DNA from: Sphingomonas sp. SORGH_AS_0950
Lineage (GTDB): Bacteria > Pseudomonadota > Alphaproteobacteria > Sphingomonadales > Sphingomonadaceae
Reading direction: 5' to 3'
Assembly (NCBI RefSeq): GCF_030818415.1
Contig: NZ_JAUTAE010000001.1
Span: 2,506,001 to 2,570,000, forward strand
DNA length: 64,000 nt
Position numbers and translations under genes: made by a program. The notes under the pieces were generated by a model. It made no database searches. It had not been told where the DNA came from and was given only the letters and a program-made list of their open reading frames with translations. Position 1 is the first letter of the stretch; each line of letters begins with the position of its first letter. Of the stretch, positions 53,266 to 61,414 are shown piece by piece.

Positions 53266-53613
53266 ATGAGCCTGACCGTCTGGTACGACGCCGCCTGTCC
53301 GCTGTGCCGTCGCGAGATCGCGATGATGCGGCGGCTCGACCGGCGCGGGCGGATCGCGTTCGTCGCGATCGATGAAGGTTCGTCCTGTCCGATCGATCGC
53401 GAGGCGATGCTCGCCCGTTTCCATGCGCGCGAGGACGGGCGGATGCTGTCGGGCGCGGCGGCCTTCGCCGCGATGTGGCGGGCCATTCCGCTGCTGCGCC
53501 CGCTGGGGCTCGCCGCGCGCAATCGGGTCGCGCTGGGGGTGCTGGAGGCGGCCTATCTGCGCTTCCTGACGGTCCGCCCGCATCTGCAACGTCTGGCGGG
53601 CGGGCGCGGCTGA
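53266..53613 (+). CDS. DCC-family thiol-disulfide oxidoreductase (DUF393)
   Basis: 115-residue protein starting MSLTVWYDAACPLCRREIAMMRR, with the DxxCPxC signature (Cys11 and Cys14). DGRMLSGAAAFAAMWRAIPLLRPLG is typical of DUF393. Its location right after katG on the same strand suggests a redox role. The function is inferred from the fold only. Its stop is 1 bp from the convergent regulator stop. Confidence 0.85.
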   Translation: MSLTVWYDAACPLCRREIAMMRRLDRRGRIAFVAIDEGSSCPIDREAMLARFHAREDGRMLSGAAAFAAMWRAIPLLRPLGLAARNRVALGVLEAAYLRFLTVRPHLQRLAGGRG

Positions 53614-53614
53614 C

Positions 53615-54355
53615 CTATCGGCCGGGGGGCAGCCAGCTCAGGTCCAGCCCCTCGAACCGGTCGACATAGCCCGCCTCGCGCACCAGCCGCTGCTCGGCGA
53701 GCAGGAACACCCGGCCGCCCTCGCGCCGGATCAGCCCCTCATCCTCCAGCTGCCGCAGCATCCGGTTGACGTGCACGGCGGTCAGCCCGATCGCATCGCC
53801 CATCTCCTCCTGGGTCAGTCCCAGCGTGAAGGAGGTGGAGACATCGATCCCCGCCTGGCGCATCTGCGCGCGCAGCGACAGGAGCAGCGTCGCGACCCGC
53901 GCGCGCGCCGTGGTGCGGCCCAGCCCCGCCAGCCGGTCGGTGGTGATGACCCGCTCGATCTGGTTGAGGACCAGGAACAGGCTGAGCAGCCGGGGATGCT
54001 CGGCGGCGATGGAGGTGACCAGCGTCCGGTCGAACGAACAGACGACCGCGTTCGACACCGCCACGATCGTATCGGGCGACCGGCCATAGACCAGGGTCGA
54101 CAGCGCGAAGAGGTCGCCGGGAAACAGGAAGCGCACGATCTGGCGACTGCCGTCGTCGAGCAGGACATAGCACATCAGCATGCCCTGCTGGACGATGTAC
54201 AATTCCTCGCTGCGCGCCTGTTCGTCCATCAGCACGCCGCCGCGCTTGATCGACCGGGGCCGCTCTTCCAGACGCGCCAGGGTCTGGCGTTCCGCCGGGG
54301 TCAACGTAACCCAACGATTGAGGCGATCAGCAAGGCCGCTTTTTGACACTGACAC
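53615..54355 (-). CDS. Crp/Fnr family transcriptional regulator
   Basis: 246-residue regulator. The cyclic-nucleotide-type sensor (about 20-140) has IVQQGMLMCYVLLDDGSRQIVRFLFPGDLFALSTL. No Cys cluster of FNR is present, so oxygen sensing by Fe-S is unlikely. The winged HTH is LTQEEMGDAIGLTAVHVNRMLRQLEDEGLIRREGG. It resembles the second Crp/Fnr protein at 60600. Convergent with the katG-DCC unit, divergent from murA; targets unknown. Confidence 0.88.
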   Translation of the reverse strand: MSVSKSGLADRLNRWVTLTPAERQTLARLEERPRSIKRGGVLMDEQARSEELYIVQQGMLMCYVLLDDGSRQIVRFLFPGDLFALSTLVYGRSPDTIVAVSNAVVCSFDRTLVTSIAAEHPRLLSLFLVLNQIERVITTDRLAGLGRTTARARVATLLLSLRAQMRQAGIDVSTSFTLGLTQEEMGDAIGLTAVHVNRMLRQLEDEGLIRREGGRVFLLAEQRLVREAGYVDRFEGLDLSWLPPGR

Positions 54356-54512
54356 TCCATCCCCCCAAGCGGTGGAATGCCTTAGCCATCAAGGCCGATC
54401 CCTCGCATTAATATCGATCAACCGGCCCTATTCTTGCTTGTCGGGGGTTTCGACGGTCCGGACGCGCGCGACCCTTGGCGGTGGCGCGCGTGTCCGCTAG
54501 GAGGGCGGGTCT

Positions 54513-55793
54513 ATGGACCGTATCCTCATTCGCGGCGGCAACCGGCTGTCGGGCCGCCTGAAGATCTCGGGCGCGAAGAACGCCGCGCTCACCCTGATGC
54601 CCTGCGCGATCCTGACCGACGAGCCGGTGACGCTGCGCAACCTGCCGCGGCTGGCCGATGTCGACGGGTTCGGCCATCTGCTGAACCAGATCGGCGCGTC
54701 GACGCGGGTCGAGGGGACGCGGCCCGAGGATTTCGGCCGGGTCATGACGATCCGGGCGGGCCAGCTTTTCTCGACCGAGGCGCCCTATGACATCGTGCGC
54801 AAGATGCGCGCGTCGATCCTGGTGCTGGGCCCGATCCTGGCGCGCGCGGGCGAGGCGCGGGTGTCGCTGCCCGGCGGCTGCGCGATCGGCAACCGTCCGA
54901 TCGACCTGCACCTGAAGGCGCTGGAGGCGATCGGCGCGGAGATCGAACTGACCGCCGGCTATGTGAAGGCCAGCGCGCCGGGCGGTCGCCTGTCGGGCGG
55001 TCGCTATACCTTCCCGGTGGTGTCGGTCGGCGCGACCGAGAATGCGCTGATGGCCGCCGTCACGGCAAAGGGCACCTCGGTGCTGGGCAATGCCGCGCGT
55101 GAGCCCGAGATCGTCGACCTGTGCCGGTTGCTGATCGCGATGGGCGCACGAATCGACGGCGTCGGCACCGAGACGCTGACCATCGAGGGTGTCGACCGGC
55201 TGCACGGTGCCACCTATTCGGTCATGCCCGACCGGATCGAGGCGGGCTCCTATGCCTGTGCCGCGGCGATCACCGGCGGCGACCTGGAGCTGGTCGGTGC
55301 CTGTGCCGACGACATGCGCGCGACGCTCTCGGCGCTGACCGAGGCGGGGGTGACGGTCGAGGAAGGCCGCGATTCGATCCGCGTCGCCGCCAACGGCCCG
55401 CTCCAGCCGCTGACCCTGTCGACCGCGCCCTATCCGGGCTTCGCCACCGACATGCAGGCGCAGTTCATGGCGATGTTGTGCAAGGCCGAGGGCACCAGCA
55501 CGCTGACCGAGACGATCTTCGAGAATCGCTACATGCACGTGCCCGAGCTGGCGCGGATGGGCGCGGACATCCAGGTGCATGGCCGCACCGCGATGGTGAA
55601 GGGTGTCGAGAAGCTGACCGGCGCGCCGGTGATGGCGACCGACCTGCGCGCCTCGATGAGCCTGATCCTGGCGGGTCTGGCCGCCGAGGGCGAGACGGCG
55701 GTGTCGCGCGTCTATCACCTCGACCGGGGTTACGAGCGCCTCGAAGAGAAGCTGTCGGCGGTCGGCGCGGATATCGAGCGGGTCGGCGACTAA
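54513..55793 (+). CDS. murA: UDP-N-acetylglucosamine 1-carboxyvinyltransferase
   Basis: 426-residue first committed enzyme of peptidoglycan precursor synthesis, the target of fosfomycin. The catalytic loop Cys123 is in [22 protein letters not shown], so the usual fosfomycin-sensitive form. [15 protein letters not shown] at the N-terminus, [15 protein letters not shown] and [16 protein letters not shown] are conserved. Own promoter expected in the 157-bp gap before it. Confidence 0.96.
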   Translation: MDRILIRGGNRLSGRLKISGAKNAALTLMPCAILTDEPVTLRNLPRLADVDGFGHLLNQIGASTRVEGTRPEDFGRVMTIRAGQLFSTEAPYDIVRKMRASILVLGPILARAGEARVSLPGGCAIGNRPIDLHLKALEAIGAEIELTAGYVKASAPGGRLSGGRYTFPVVSVGATENALMAAVTAKGTSVLGNAAREPEIVDLCRLLIAMGARIDGVGTETLTIEGVDRLHGATYSVMPDRIEAGSYACAAAITGGDLELVGACADDMRATLSALTEAGVTVEEGRDSIRVAANGPLQPLTLSTAPYPGFATDMQAQFMAMLCKAEGTSTLTETIFENRYMHVPELARMGADIQVHGRTAMVKGVEKLTGAPVMATDLRASMSLILAGLAAEGETAVSRVYHLDRGYERLEEKLSAVGADIERVGD

Positions 55794-55800
55794 CAACTTG

Positions 55801-55920
55801 TTCCTCCCCTGCAAGGGGAGGGGGACCGCCGCGAAGCGGTGGTGGAGGGGTGTCAGCAGCAGCGTTGACACCCCTCCGTCAGTCCTACGGACTGCCACCT
55901 CCCCTTGCAGGGGAGGAATT
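55801..55920. repeat. 120-bp inverted repeat (REP doublet), murA / LytTR gap
   Basis: The left arm (TTCCTCCCCTGCAAGGGGAGG...GGAGGGGTGTCA) faces a right arm (TGACACCCCTCC...CCTCCCCTTGCAGGGGAGGAA) across a short loop. Each arm has its own inner hairpin, CAGTCC-GTA-GGACTG (right, read on minus) and ACCGC/GCGGT (left). A related single arm is at 45651. Lies between convergent genes. Confidence 0.88.
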
Positions 55921-55928
55921 TAAAGCCG

Positions 55929-56702
55929 CTACCACCAGCCCTCGGCCTCCAGCACCGGCACCATCGCGCGCGAGACTCGCGCCTCGACCCCGCCGGTCAG
56001 GACCAGTCGCACGCCGCGACCTTCGCGATGCGCCTCGCGGACGGCCGCGCGCGCCACCCACCAGCTGCGATGCACCTGCGCGCCGACCAGGGGTGCGACC
56101 TCCTGCACCGCGTCGCGCATCCTGAGCAGGATCAGTTCCGACCCATGGGCGCCGTGGACGCGCAGATAATGGTCCTCCATTTCCAGCGCGACGATGTCGG
56201 GGCCGAAGCCCGGAGGCAGGCGGCCCAGCAGCGCGGGGCGGGGATCGGCAACGGATAGCGCGGGTTCGGACACGGGTTCGGGTGTGGGGGGCTCCGGCGC
56301 GACACGCCGCCGCCGTTGGCCGTACCACAGCAACAGGCTGGCCAGTCCCCCGATCACCAGCACATTGCCATAGAGCAGCAGCGCCTGATCCCCGTCGGGC
56401 CAGCGCGGCGGCAGGCCCAGCCGACCGACACACCAGACGATGACGCTCATCGGCCCGCTGGCAAGGATCGCGGCGGCAGCCCAGCCCGCCATTTCGGGCA
56501 GATGCAGCCGCGCCGCCATGACCAGCGCGCCCGCCATCATCGGCTTGTACAGCGCATAGCCCGCCAGCATCAGCGCGACCCAATAGATCAGCCGATGGGC
56601 GAAATGCGCATCGAAGGTCCCGAACGGTCCCAGCACCGCCAGCAGCAGCCCCACGCCGATCATCAGCGCGATATCGATCACTAGGCGGCGCGAACGGGGC
56701 AT
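55929..56702 (-). CDS. Membrane-bound LytTR-domain regulator
   Basis: 257-residue protein with four predicted membrane helices in the first 135 residues (IDIALMIGVGLLLAVLGPFGTF, LIYWVALMLAGYALYKPMM, others), a Pro-rich linker, and a C-terminal LytTR DNA-binding domain (VALEMEDHYLRVHGAHGSELILLRMRDAVQEVAP, HRSWWVARAAV). LytTR is a beta-type DNA binder. The topology suggests a membrane-sensing regulator. Divergent by 152 bp from the DUF2306 gene, a likely target. Start 56702 places Met before the first helix. Confidence 0.87.
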   Translation of the reverse strand: MPRSRRLVIDIALMIGVGLLLAVLGPFGTFDAHFAHRLIYWVALMLAGYALYKPMMAGALVMAARLHLPEMAGWAAAAILASGPMSVIVWCVGRLGLPPRWPDGDQALLLYGNVLVIGGLASLLLWYGQRRRRVAPEPPTPEPVSEPALSVADPRPALLGRLPPGFGPDIVALEMEDHYLRVHGAHGSELILLRMRDAVQEVAPLVGAQVHRSWWVARAAVREAHREGRGVRLVLTGGVEARVSRAMVPVLEAEGWW

Positions 56703-56854
56703 CACGGCCTTGTGCCTATGGCCAATTGGCGCTTCGCGAAATGGCAAATCGGCCGCTCCACGAAGCGAAACCGTCGATCCGCGCAAGACCGCTGGCGAAG
56801 CGGCGGCGCGAGGGCAGGAAGGGACGAACCCGTTCCCGATCAGGATATCGACCG

Positions 56855-57382
56855 ATGACCAGCCTTTCGATCGCCGCCCCGAACTGCCGCCGTTCCGATA
56901 TATCCCCCGCGCTGCGCCTCGCGATTCTGGTCGCGGGCGGCACCTTGTCGCTGATGGCGGTGGCCGCCATGGCGCGGGGGGCGCTCGGCCTGTCACCGAC
57001 GTTGGCGCGGGCGCATGACGTGGCGGTGTGGATTCACCTCGGTTCCGTACTGCCTGCACTACCGCTGGGGCTGTATGTGCTGCTGGCGCGCAAGGGCGAT
57101 GCGCGGCACCGGATGCTGGGCAAGCTGTGGGCGGGGCTGATGGCGGTCGCGGCGCTGTCGGCGCTGGCGTTGCGCGACCTGAATCACGGGCAGTTCAGCG
57201 TCATCCACCTCTTCGTGCCGGTTACGCTGATCGGGCTGTGGCGCGCGATCACGGCCGCCCGCGCGGGGCGGATCGATACGCATCGCAAGGTCATGGTCGG
57301 CCTGTATCTGGCCGGGCTGATCGGCGCGGGCTCCTTCGCCTTCCTGCCCGGTCGTGTCATGGGGACGTGGCTGTTCGGCTAG
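56855..57382 (+). CDS. DUF2306 family membrane protein
   Basis: 175-residue protein with four or five membrane helices (LAILVAGGTLSLMAVAAMARG, VAVWIHLGSVLPALPLGLYVLLA, LWAGLMAVAALSALALRDL, FVPVTLIGLWRAITAA, VGLYLAGLIGAGSFAFLPGR). Conserved His/Gly segments, ARHRMLGKLW and IDTHRKVMVG, fit DUF2306. Function unknown. Start chosen at 56855 because of upstream AGGA and the shorter N-terminus. Divergent from the LytTR gene. Confidence 0.78.
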   Translation: MTSLSIAAPNCRRSDISPALRLAILVAGGTLSLMAVAAMARGALGLSPTLARAHDVAVWIHLGSVLPALPLGLYVLLARKGDARHRMLGKLWAGLMAVAALSALALRDLNHGQFSVIHLFVPVTLIGLWRAITAARAGRIDTHRKVMVGLYLAGLIGAGSFAFLPGRVMGTWLFG

Positions 57383-57410
57383 GGCCGATCGACATTCGGT
57401 ATTGCGTCTT

Positions 57411-57645
57411 CTTCCCCTCTCCCCTGGATAGGGGAGAGGGTTAGCGAAGCTTGCCAGCCTGCTGGCTAGCGCAGCTTGGGTGAGGGGTTGAGCGAGCCCA
57501 AGGGCTCGCGCGCTCGCCGAGCGAGCGCCTACCCCTCACCCAGTTCCGACTAGGCCTTTGCTTTCGCAAAGGCCAAGTCTGCGCAACCCTCTCCCCTCTG
57601 CGAGGGGCGAGGGAAGGAAAGGCATCGCTGAATGGCGACCGGCCC
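57411..57645. repeat. Composite palindromic repeat upstream of the IS element
   Basis: CCCTCTCCCC-TGGATA-GGGGAGAGGG hairpin, then TTAGCGAAGCTTG, GGCTCGCGCGCTCGCCGAGCGAGC-type hairpins, and an inverted outer pair GGGTGAGGGG / CCCCTCACCC. The right part (57530-57645) is shared with 33788-33900. It fills the gap between DUF2306 and the IS481-family element, whose left end begins 5 bp after it. Confidence 0.85.
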
Positions 57646-57649
57646 TAGG

Positions 57650-58679
57650 TGTTTGATCCCACGGTTTGATGGTGCGATCCTTTCGTTGGAATGGAAGGAT
57701 GCCGTATGGGACAGGTACGTCACGGAAGCGCCACGACCACGCACGCCGTCCGAGCAGCAATACAGCGATCGCAAGCTTCGCTCTCGACGCTGAGCCGTGA
57801 GTTGGGGATCAACCCGAAGACGGTCGCGAAGTGGCGTAAGCGGGCGACGGTCGAGGATATGAAGACAGGGCCGAAGGCCCCTCATTCGACAACCCTGTCC
57901 GAGGCCGAGGAGGCAATGGTTGTGGCGTTCCGGCGGCACACGCTGCTGCCGCCAGCCTGCCCCCGCGTAGGCGGGGGATTGCCTCTACGCCCTGCAACCG
58001 TCGCTCCCGCATCTGACGCGCTCAGCGCTGCACCGATGCCTCCAGCGGCACGGGATCTCCCGGCTGCCGGACATCGAAGGCGACAAACCGAAGCGGCAAC
58101 GCTTCAAACGCTACCCGATCGGCTTCTTCCACATCGATATTGCCGAAGTGCAGACTGCCGAAGGCAAGCTCTACCTGTTCGTCGGCATAGACCGCACCAG
58201 CAAGTTCGCGGTCACTCAACTGGTCGACAAGGCTGCCAGACGCACAGCGTGGGAGTTCCTCGAACATCTGCTGAAAGCCGTGCCGTACCGCATCCACACT
58301 ATCCTGACCGACAATGGCATCCAGTTCGCCGAGCAGCCCCGCAACCGCAACACCGCCTGGTCCCGCCAAATGCGCTTCGACATGATCTGCGAGGCAAACG
58401 ATATCGAGCACCGGCTCACCAAACCGAACCATCCGTGGACCAACGGACAGGTCGAACGGATGAACCGCACCATCAAGGAGGCGACCGTCAAACGCTTCCA
58501 TTACGAGAGCCACGACCAGCTCCGGACGCACCTCGCCGACTTCATGGCCGCCTACAACTTCGCCCGACGGCTCAAGACGCTCAGCGGGCTCACACCCTAC
58601 GAATACATCGCCAAGATCTGGACGTCAGAGCCAGACCGGTTCATCGTCAACCCGATCCACCAGATGCCGGGACTGAACA
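57650..58679 (+). mobile_element. IS481-family insertion sequence, 1030 bp
   Basis: Ends TGTTTGATCCC at the left and, read inward on the minus strand, TGTTCAGTCCC at the right are imperfect terminal inverted repeats. Both sides are flanked by CCTAGG (57644-57649 and 58680-58685), a 6-bp duplication of the NCTAGN target typical of IS481. The transposase inside is broken (see pseudogene). The insertion is at the very end of the neighbouring ligase gene and leaves it intact. Confidence 0.9.
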
Positions 58680-58684
58680 CCTAG
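57706..58684 (+). pseudogene. IS481-family transposase, frameshifted
   Basis: N-terminal part in one frame from 57706 (MGQVRHGSATTTHAVRAA, helix-turn-helix LSTLSRELGINPKTVAKWRKR) up to about 57950. The rest continues in another frame from about 57977 (DCLYALQPSLPHLTRSALHRC) to 58684. The second part has the whole DDE catalytic core: FFHIDIAEVQTAEGKLYLFVGIDR, TILTDNGIQFAEQP and HPWTNGQVERMNRTIKE. A short palindrome-bearing segment at the junction breaks the frame, so it is inactive unless rescued by frameshifting. The stop TAG lies in the target-site duplication. Confidence 0.88.
57951..57977. repeat. REP-like palindromic insertion in the transposase gene
   Basis: CCAGCCTG then CCCCCGC-GTAG-GCGGGGG, a perfect 7-bp stem (57960-57977), stands where the transposase reading frame changes. 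The change of frame between the two homologous parts is what shows that extra bases are present. Confidence 0.72.
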
Positions 58685-60273
58685 GTCACCAGCCGCTTGA
58701 GCGTGTCCACCCGGTCGGCCTCTTCGGCGGGCTTGTCCGTGCGGATGCGGGCGATGCGGGGGAAGCGCATCGCGACGCCGGATTTGTGCCGCTTGGACTC
58801 GTGGATCGAATCGAACGCGATCTCCAGCACCAGCGTCTTCTCGACCTCGCGCACGGGGCCGAAGCGCTGCACCGTATGCGCGCGCACGAAACGGTCGAGC
58901 TGCCGCAACTCCTCGTCGGTGATCCCCGAATAGGCCTTGCCGACCGGGAGCAGCTCGCCCTCCTCGGTCCAGCAGCCGAAGGTATAGTCGCTATAATAGC
59001 TCGACCGGCGGCCATTGCCGCGCTGCGCATACATCATCACGCAATCGGCGGTCAGCGGATCGCGTTTCCATTTGTACCACAGGCCGACCCGCCGCCCGCC
59101 GCTATACGGCGAATCGCGGCGCTTGAGCATCACCCCTTCGATCGCGGCATCGCGGGCGGTGGCGCGCAGGGCCTCCAGCGCGGTGAAGTCCTCCGCCTCG
59201 ATCACCGCGCTGACGTCGAATCGGTCGGGGTCGAGTCTGGCCGCGAACGCTTCCAGCCGCTGGCGGCGCCCGGTCCAGGGGAGGGCGCGGACATCCTCCG
59301 TCCCGTCGACCAATATGTCATAGAGCCGGACGAAGGCGGGGTAATCGGCCAGCATCCTGGCCGACACCGTCTTGCGCCCCAGCCGCTGTTGCAGCGCGTT
59401 GAAACTGGCCGCGCCGCCGCCATCCTCCAGCGTGCCCCCCTGATGCTCGCCCTTGACCAGCAACTCGCCATCGACCGCGCCCACCGCGTCGAAGGCGCTC
59501 GCCACATCGGGAAAGGCGTGGGTCACATCGTCGCCGGTCCGGCTGTAGAGTCGGGTCTGGCCCGCGACATGGACGATCTGCACCCGGATGCCGTCCCATT
59601 TCCACTCGGCGGCATAGTCGGTCAGGTCGACCCGCAGATCCTCCAGTGGATGCGCCAGCATGAAGGGGCGGAAGACCGGCACGTCGGCGGGCGTCGGCTG
59701 CGCGCCCTTGCCCTCGCCCCAGGCGAACAGTTCGGCATAGGGCGGCGACAGGCCGTGCCAGACCTCCTCCACCGCGTCGACGTCCAGCCCGAAATGCAGC
59801 GCGAAGGCGGTCTTGGCGAGTCGGGCGGACAGGCCGATGCGCAGGCCGCCGGTCGCCATCTTGAGGAGCGCAAACCGTTCCTCCGCACTCGACCGGTCGA
59901 GCATGTCGGCCAGCACGGCGGGGGCGTCCGAGCGGGAGAGGTGGCGCAACCGCTCGACCACCGCGCTGACCGAAAGGGGTTCGGGGTCCAGCGGCCGGTC
60001 GGGCGCGGGCCAGAGCAGCGCGACCGTCTCGGCGGTGTCGCCGACATAGTCGCGGCTCATGCGGAACAGCACCGGGTCGACCCGCTGCTCGATCAGCGCG
60101 CGGATCAGCGCGGGCTTGACGCCGGGCAGGTCGAGATCGCCGGTCAACGCCGCCATCGCCCAGCCCCGGTCGGGGTCGGGCGTGGCGGCGAGGTGATCCG
60201 CGACCAGCTTCAGCTTGGCGTTGCGCGACCGGGTATAGATCAACGCATCGAGCAACGCCGCGAATTCGCGCAT
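58681..60273 (-). CDS. ATP-dependent DNA ligase (cisplatin-damage-response type)
   Basis: 530-residue ligase. N-terminal DNA-binding domain (1-200), nucleotidyl motif I AEWKWDGIRVQ with adenylated Lys225, motif III/IIIa RTGDDVTHAFPD and FVRLYDILVDG, motif IV IEGVMLKRRDSPYSGGR, motif V GLWYKWKRD, and the C-terminal OB domain to TLKRLVT. The type usually clusters with a ligase-associated exonuclease, a DEXH helicase and a phosphoesterase; here it stands alone, next to an IS and a DUF1328 gene. Its TAG stop is inside the IS target duplication. Confidence 0.92.
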   Translation of the reverse strand: MREFAALLDALIYTRSRNAKLKLVADHLAATPDPDRGWAMAALTGDLDLPGVKPALIRALIEQRVDPVLFRMSRDYVGDTAETVALLWPAPDRPLDPEPLSVSAVVERLRHLSRSDAPAVLADMLDRSSAEERFALLKMATGGLRIGLSARLAKTAFALHFGLDVDAVEEVWHGLSPPYAELFAWGEGKGAQPTPADVPVFRPFMLAHPLEDLRVDLTDYAAEWKWDGIRVQIVHVAGQTRLYSRTGDDVTHAFPDVASAFDAVGAVDGELLVKGEHQGGTLEDGGGAASFNALQQRLGRKTVSARMLADYPAFVRLYDILVDGTEDVRALPWTGRRQRLEAFAARLDPDRFDVSAVIEAEDFTALEALRATARDAAIEGVMLKRRDSPYSGGRRVGLWYKWKRDPLTADCVMMYAQRGNGRRSSYYSDYTFGCWTEEGELLPVGKAYSGITDEELRQLDRFVRAHTVQRFGPVREVEKTLVLEIAFDSIHESKRHKSGVAMRFPRIARIRTDKPAEEADRVDTLKRLVT

Positions 60274-60280
60274 CGGCGGA

Positions 60281-60466
60281 TCAGTCGATGGCGTTCTTCA
60301 CCGACTTGCCCGCGACCAGTCCCAGCACGAGGAAGATCACGAACAGTGCGATCGCGATGAAGAACAGGATCTTGGCGATGCCGACAAAGGCGCCCCCGAT
60401 TCCCCCGAACCCCAGTGCGCCGAGAATCAGTCCGACGACGAGAAAGGTGATGGCGAGCTTGAGCAT
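60281..60466 (-). CDS. DUF1328 small membrane protein
   Basis: 61-residue protein, two hydrophobic helices ([46 protein letters not shown]) and a short basic tail ([10 protein letters not shown]). DUF1328 (YtjA-like) proteins are common, often stress-induced and of unknown function. Lies 8 bp upstream of the ligase gene on the same strand, with AGGAGA just upstream of its ATG. Confidence 0.88.
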   Translation of the reverse strand: MLKLAITFLVVGLILGALGFGGIGGAFVGIAKILFFIAIALFVIFLVLGLVAGKSVKNAID

Positions 60467-60599
60467 GGGACGATTCTCCTGACCTGATAGGGGGTCAACC
60501 GGCCAGGACGGTTGGTGTTCCGATTACGGATGGGCGAAACCGAAAGGGGGCGGGCGTGCCCGCTAAATGCAAGGATCGGTTGGCAAAAGGGTTGGGGAA

Positions 60600-61349
60600 A
60601 TGGAACAAGGCGATCCTATGCCTTATCCGACCCACCGCTATCGTGCCCTGTGCGACCTGACCCCGGCCGAAGAGAATGCGCTGATCAACCTGGGCGATGC
60701 CGAGGTGGTGCGCCGTCGCGGCCAGACGTTCCAGCGCGAAGGCGATGTCGTCAGCGGCTTCTACCTGCATATCCGGGGGTGGATCAGTTCCTCGATCGTG
60801 CTGCGCAACGGCGATCGGCTGATCCAGAAGGTCCATCTGCCCGGCGACATGCTGGCCACGCCCAGCATGGTCCTGCCGCATGCCGCCGACACGCTGACCG
60901 CGATCACCGAGGCGGTGACGGCGTTCGTGCCCTATGAACGGATCGGTCAACTCTGGACCGAGATGCCGCGCCTCGGCGCGCTGTTCACCACGGCGGCGCA
61001 GATGGAGCGGCTGGCGCTGATGGACATGCTGGCGATCACGGGCAACGCCTCGGCCAAGGAGCAGTTGGCGCGCCTGCTGGTCGATCTGCACACGCGGCTG
61101 ACCCCGATCGACATGGTGCAGGACGACAGCTTCCACCTGCCGCTGACCCAGGAGATCATCGGCGATCTGGTCGGCCTGACCGCCGTTCACGTCAACCGGA
61201 CGATCCGGGCGATGGAGGCCGAGGGGCTGATCTCGCGACAGGGCCATCGCTTCCGCCTGCTCGATCTGCCCGCGCTGCGCCAGCTCTCCCCGCTGCCCCC
61301 CCGGCGACCGCGGTTCGAGGCCCCCTGGCTGCCCGCCGCGGCGGTCTGA
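60600..61349 (+). CDS. Crp/Fnr family transcriptional regulator
   Basis: About 249-residue paralogue of the regulator at 53615. Sensor domain with VVRRRGQTFQREGDVVSGFYLHIRGWISSSIVLRNGDRLIQKVHLPGDMLATPSM. Winged HTH LTQEIIGDLVGLTAVHVNRTIRAMEAEGLISRQGH. No FNR cysteines. A Pro-rich tail (SPLPPRRPRFEAPWLP) ends it. Start 60600 (or 60618). Convergent with dps, across a shared terminator, so regulation of dps is possible but unproved. Confidence 0.88.
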   Translation: MEQGDPMPYPTHRYRALCDLTPAEENALINLGDAEVVRRRGQTFQREGDVVSGFYLHIRGWISSSIVLRNGDRLIQKVHLPGDMLATPSMVLPHAADTLTAITEAVTAFVPYERIGQLWTEMPRLGALFTTAAQMERLALMDMLAITGNASAKEQLARLLVDLHTRLTPIDMVQDDSFHLPLTQEIIGDLVGLTAVHVNRTIRAMEAEGLISRQGHRFRLLDLPALRQLSPLPPRRPRFEAPWLPAAAV

Positions 61350-61358
61350 CGCCCAGAC

Positions 61359-61388
61359 AAAAGGCCCCGGCTTTCGCCGAGGCCCTTT
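61359..61388. terminator. Bidirectional terminator, Crp/Fnr / dps
   Basis: AAAAGGCCCCGGC-TTTC-GCCGAGGCCCTTT: a GGCC(C)CGGC / GCCG(A)GGCC stem with one central mismatch, A-rich before and T-rich after, between convergent genes. Confidence 0.75.
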
Positions 61389-61414
61389 GCATCATGGGGC
61401 AGGGGTGGGGGGGA

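Noticed and set aside
57977..60360. Continuation of the transposase first frame to 60360 (889 codons in all)
   Set aside because: After the frame break it only reads antisense through the ligase; the transposase homology is in the other frame and ends at 58684.
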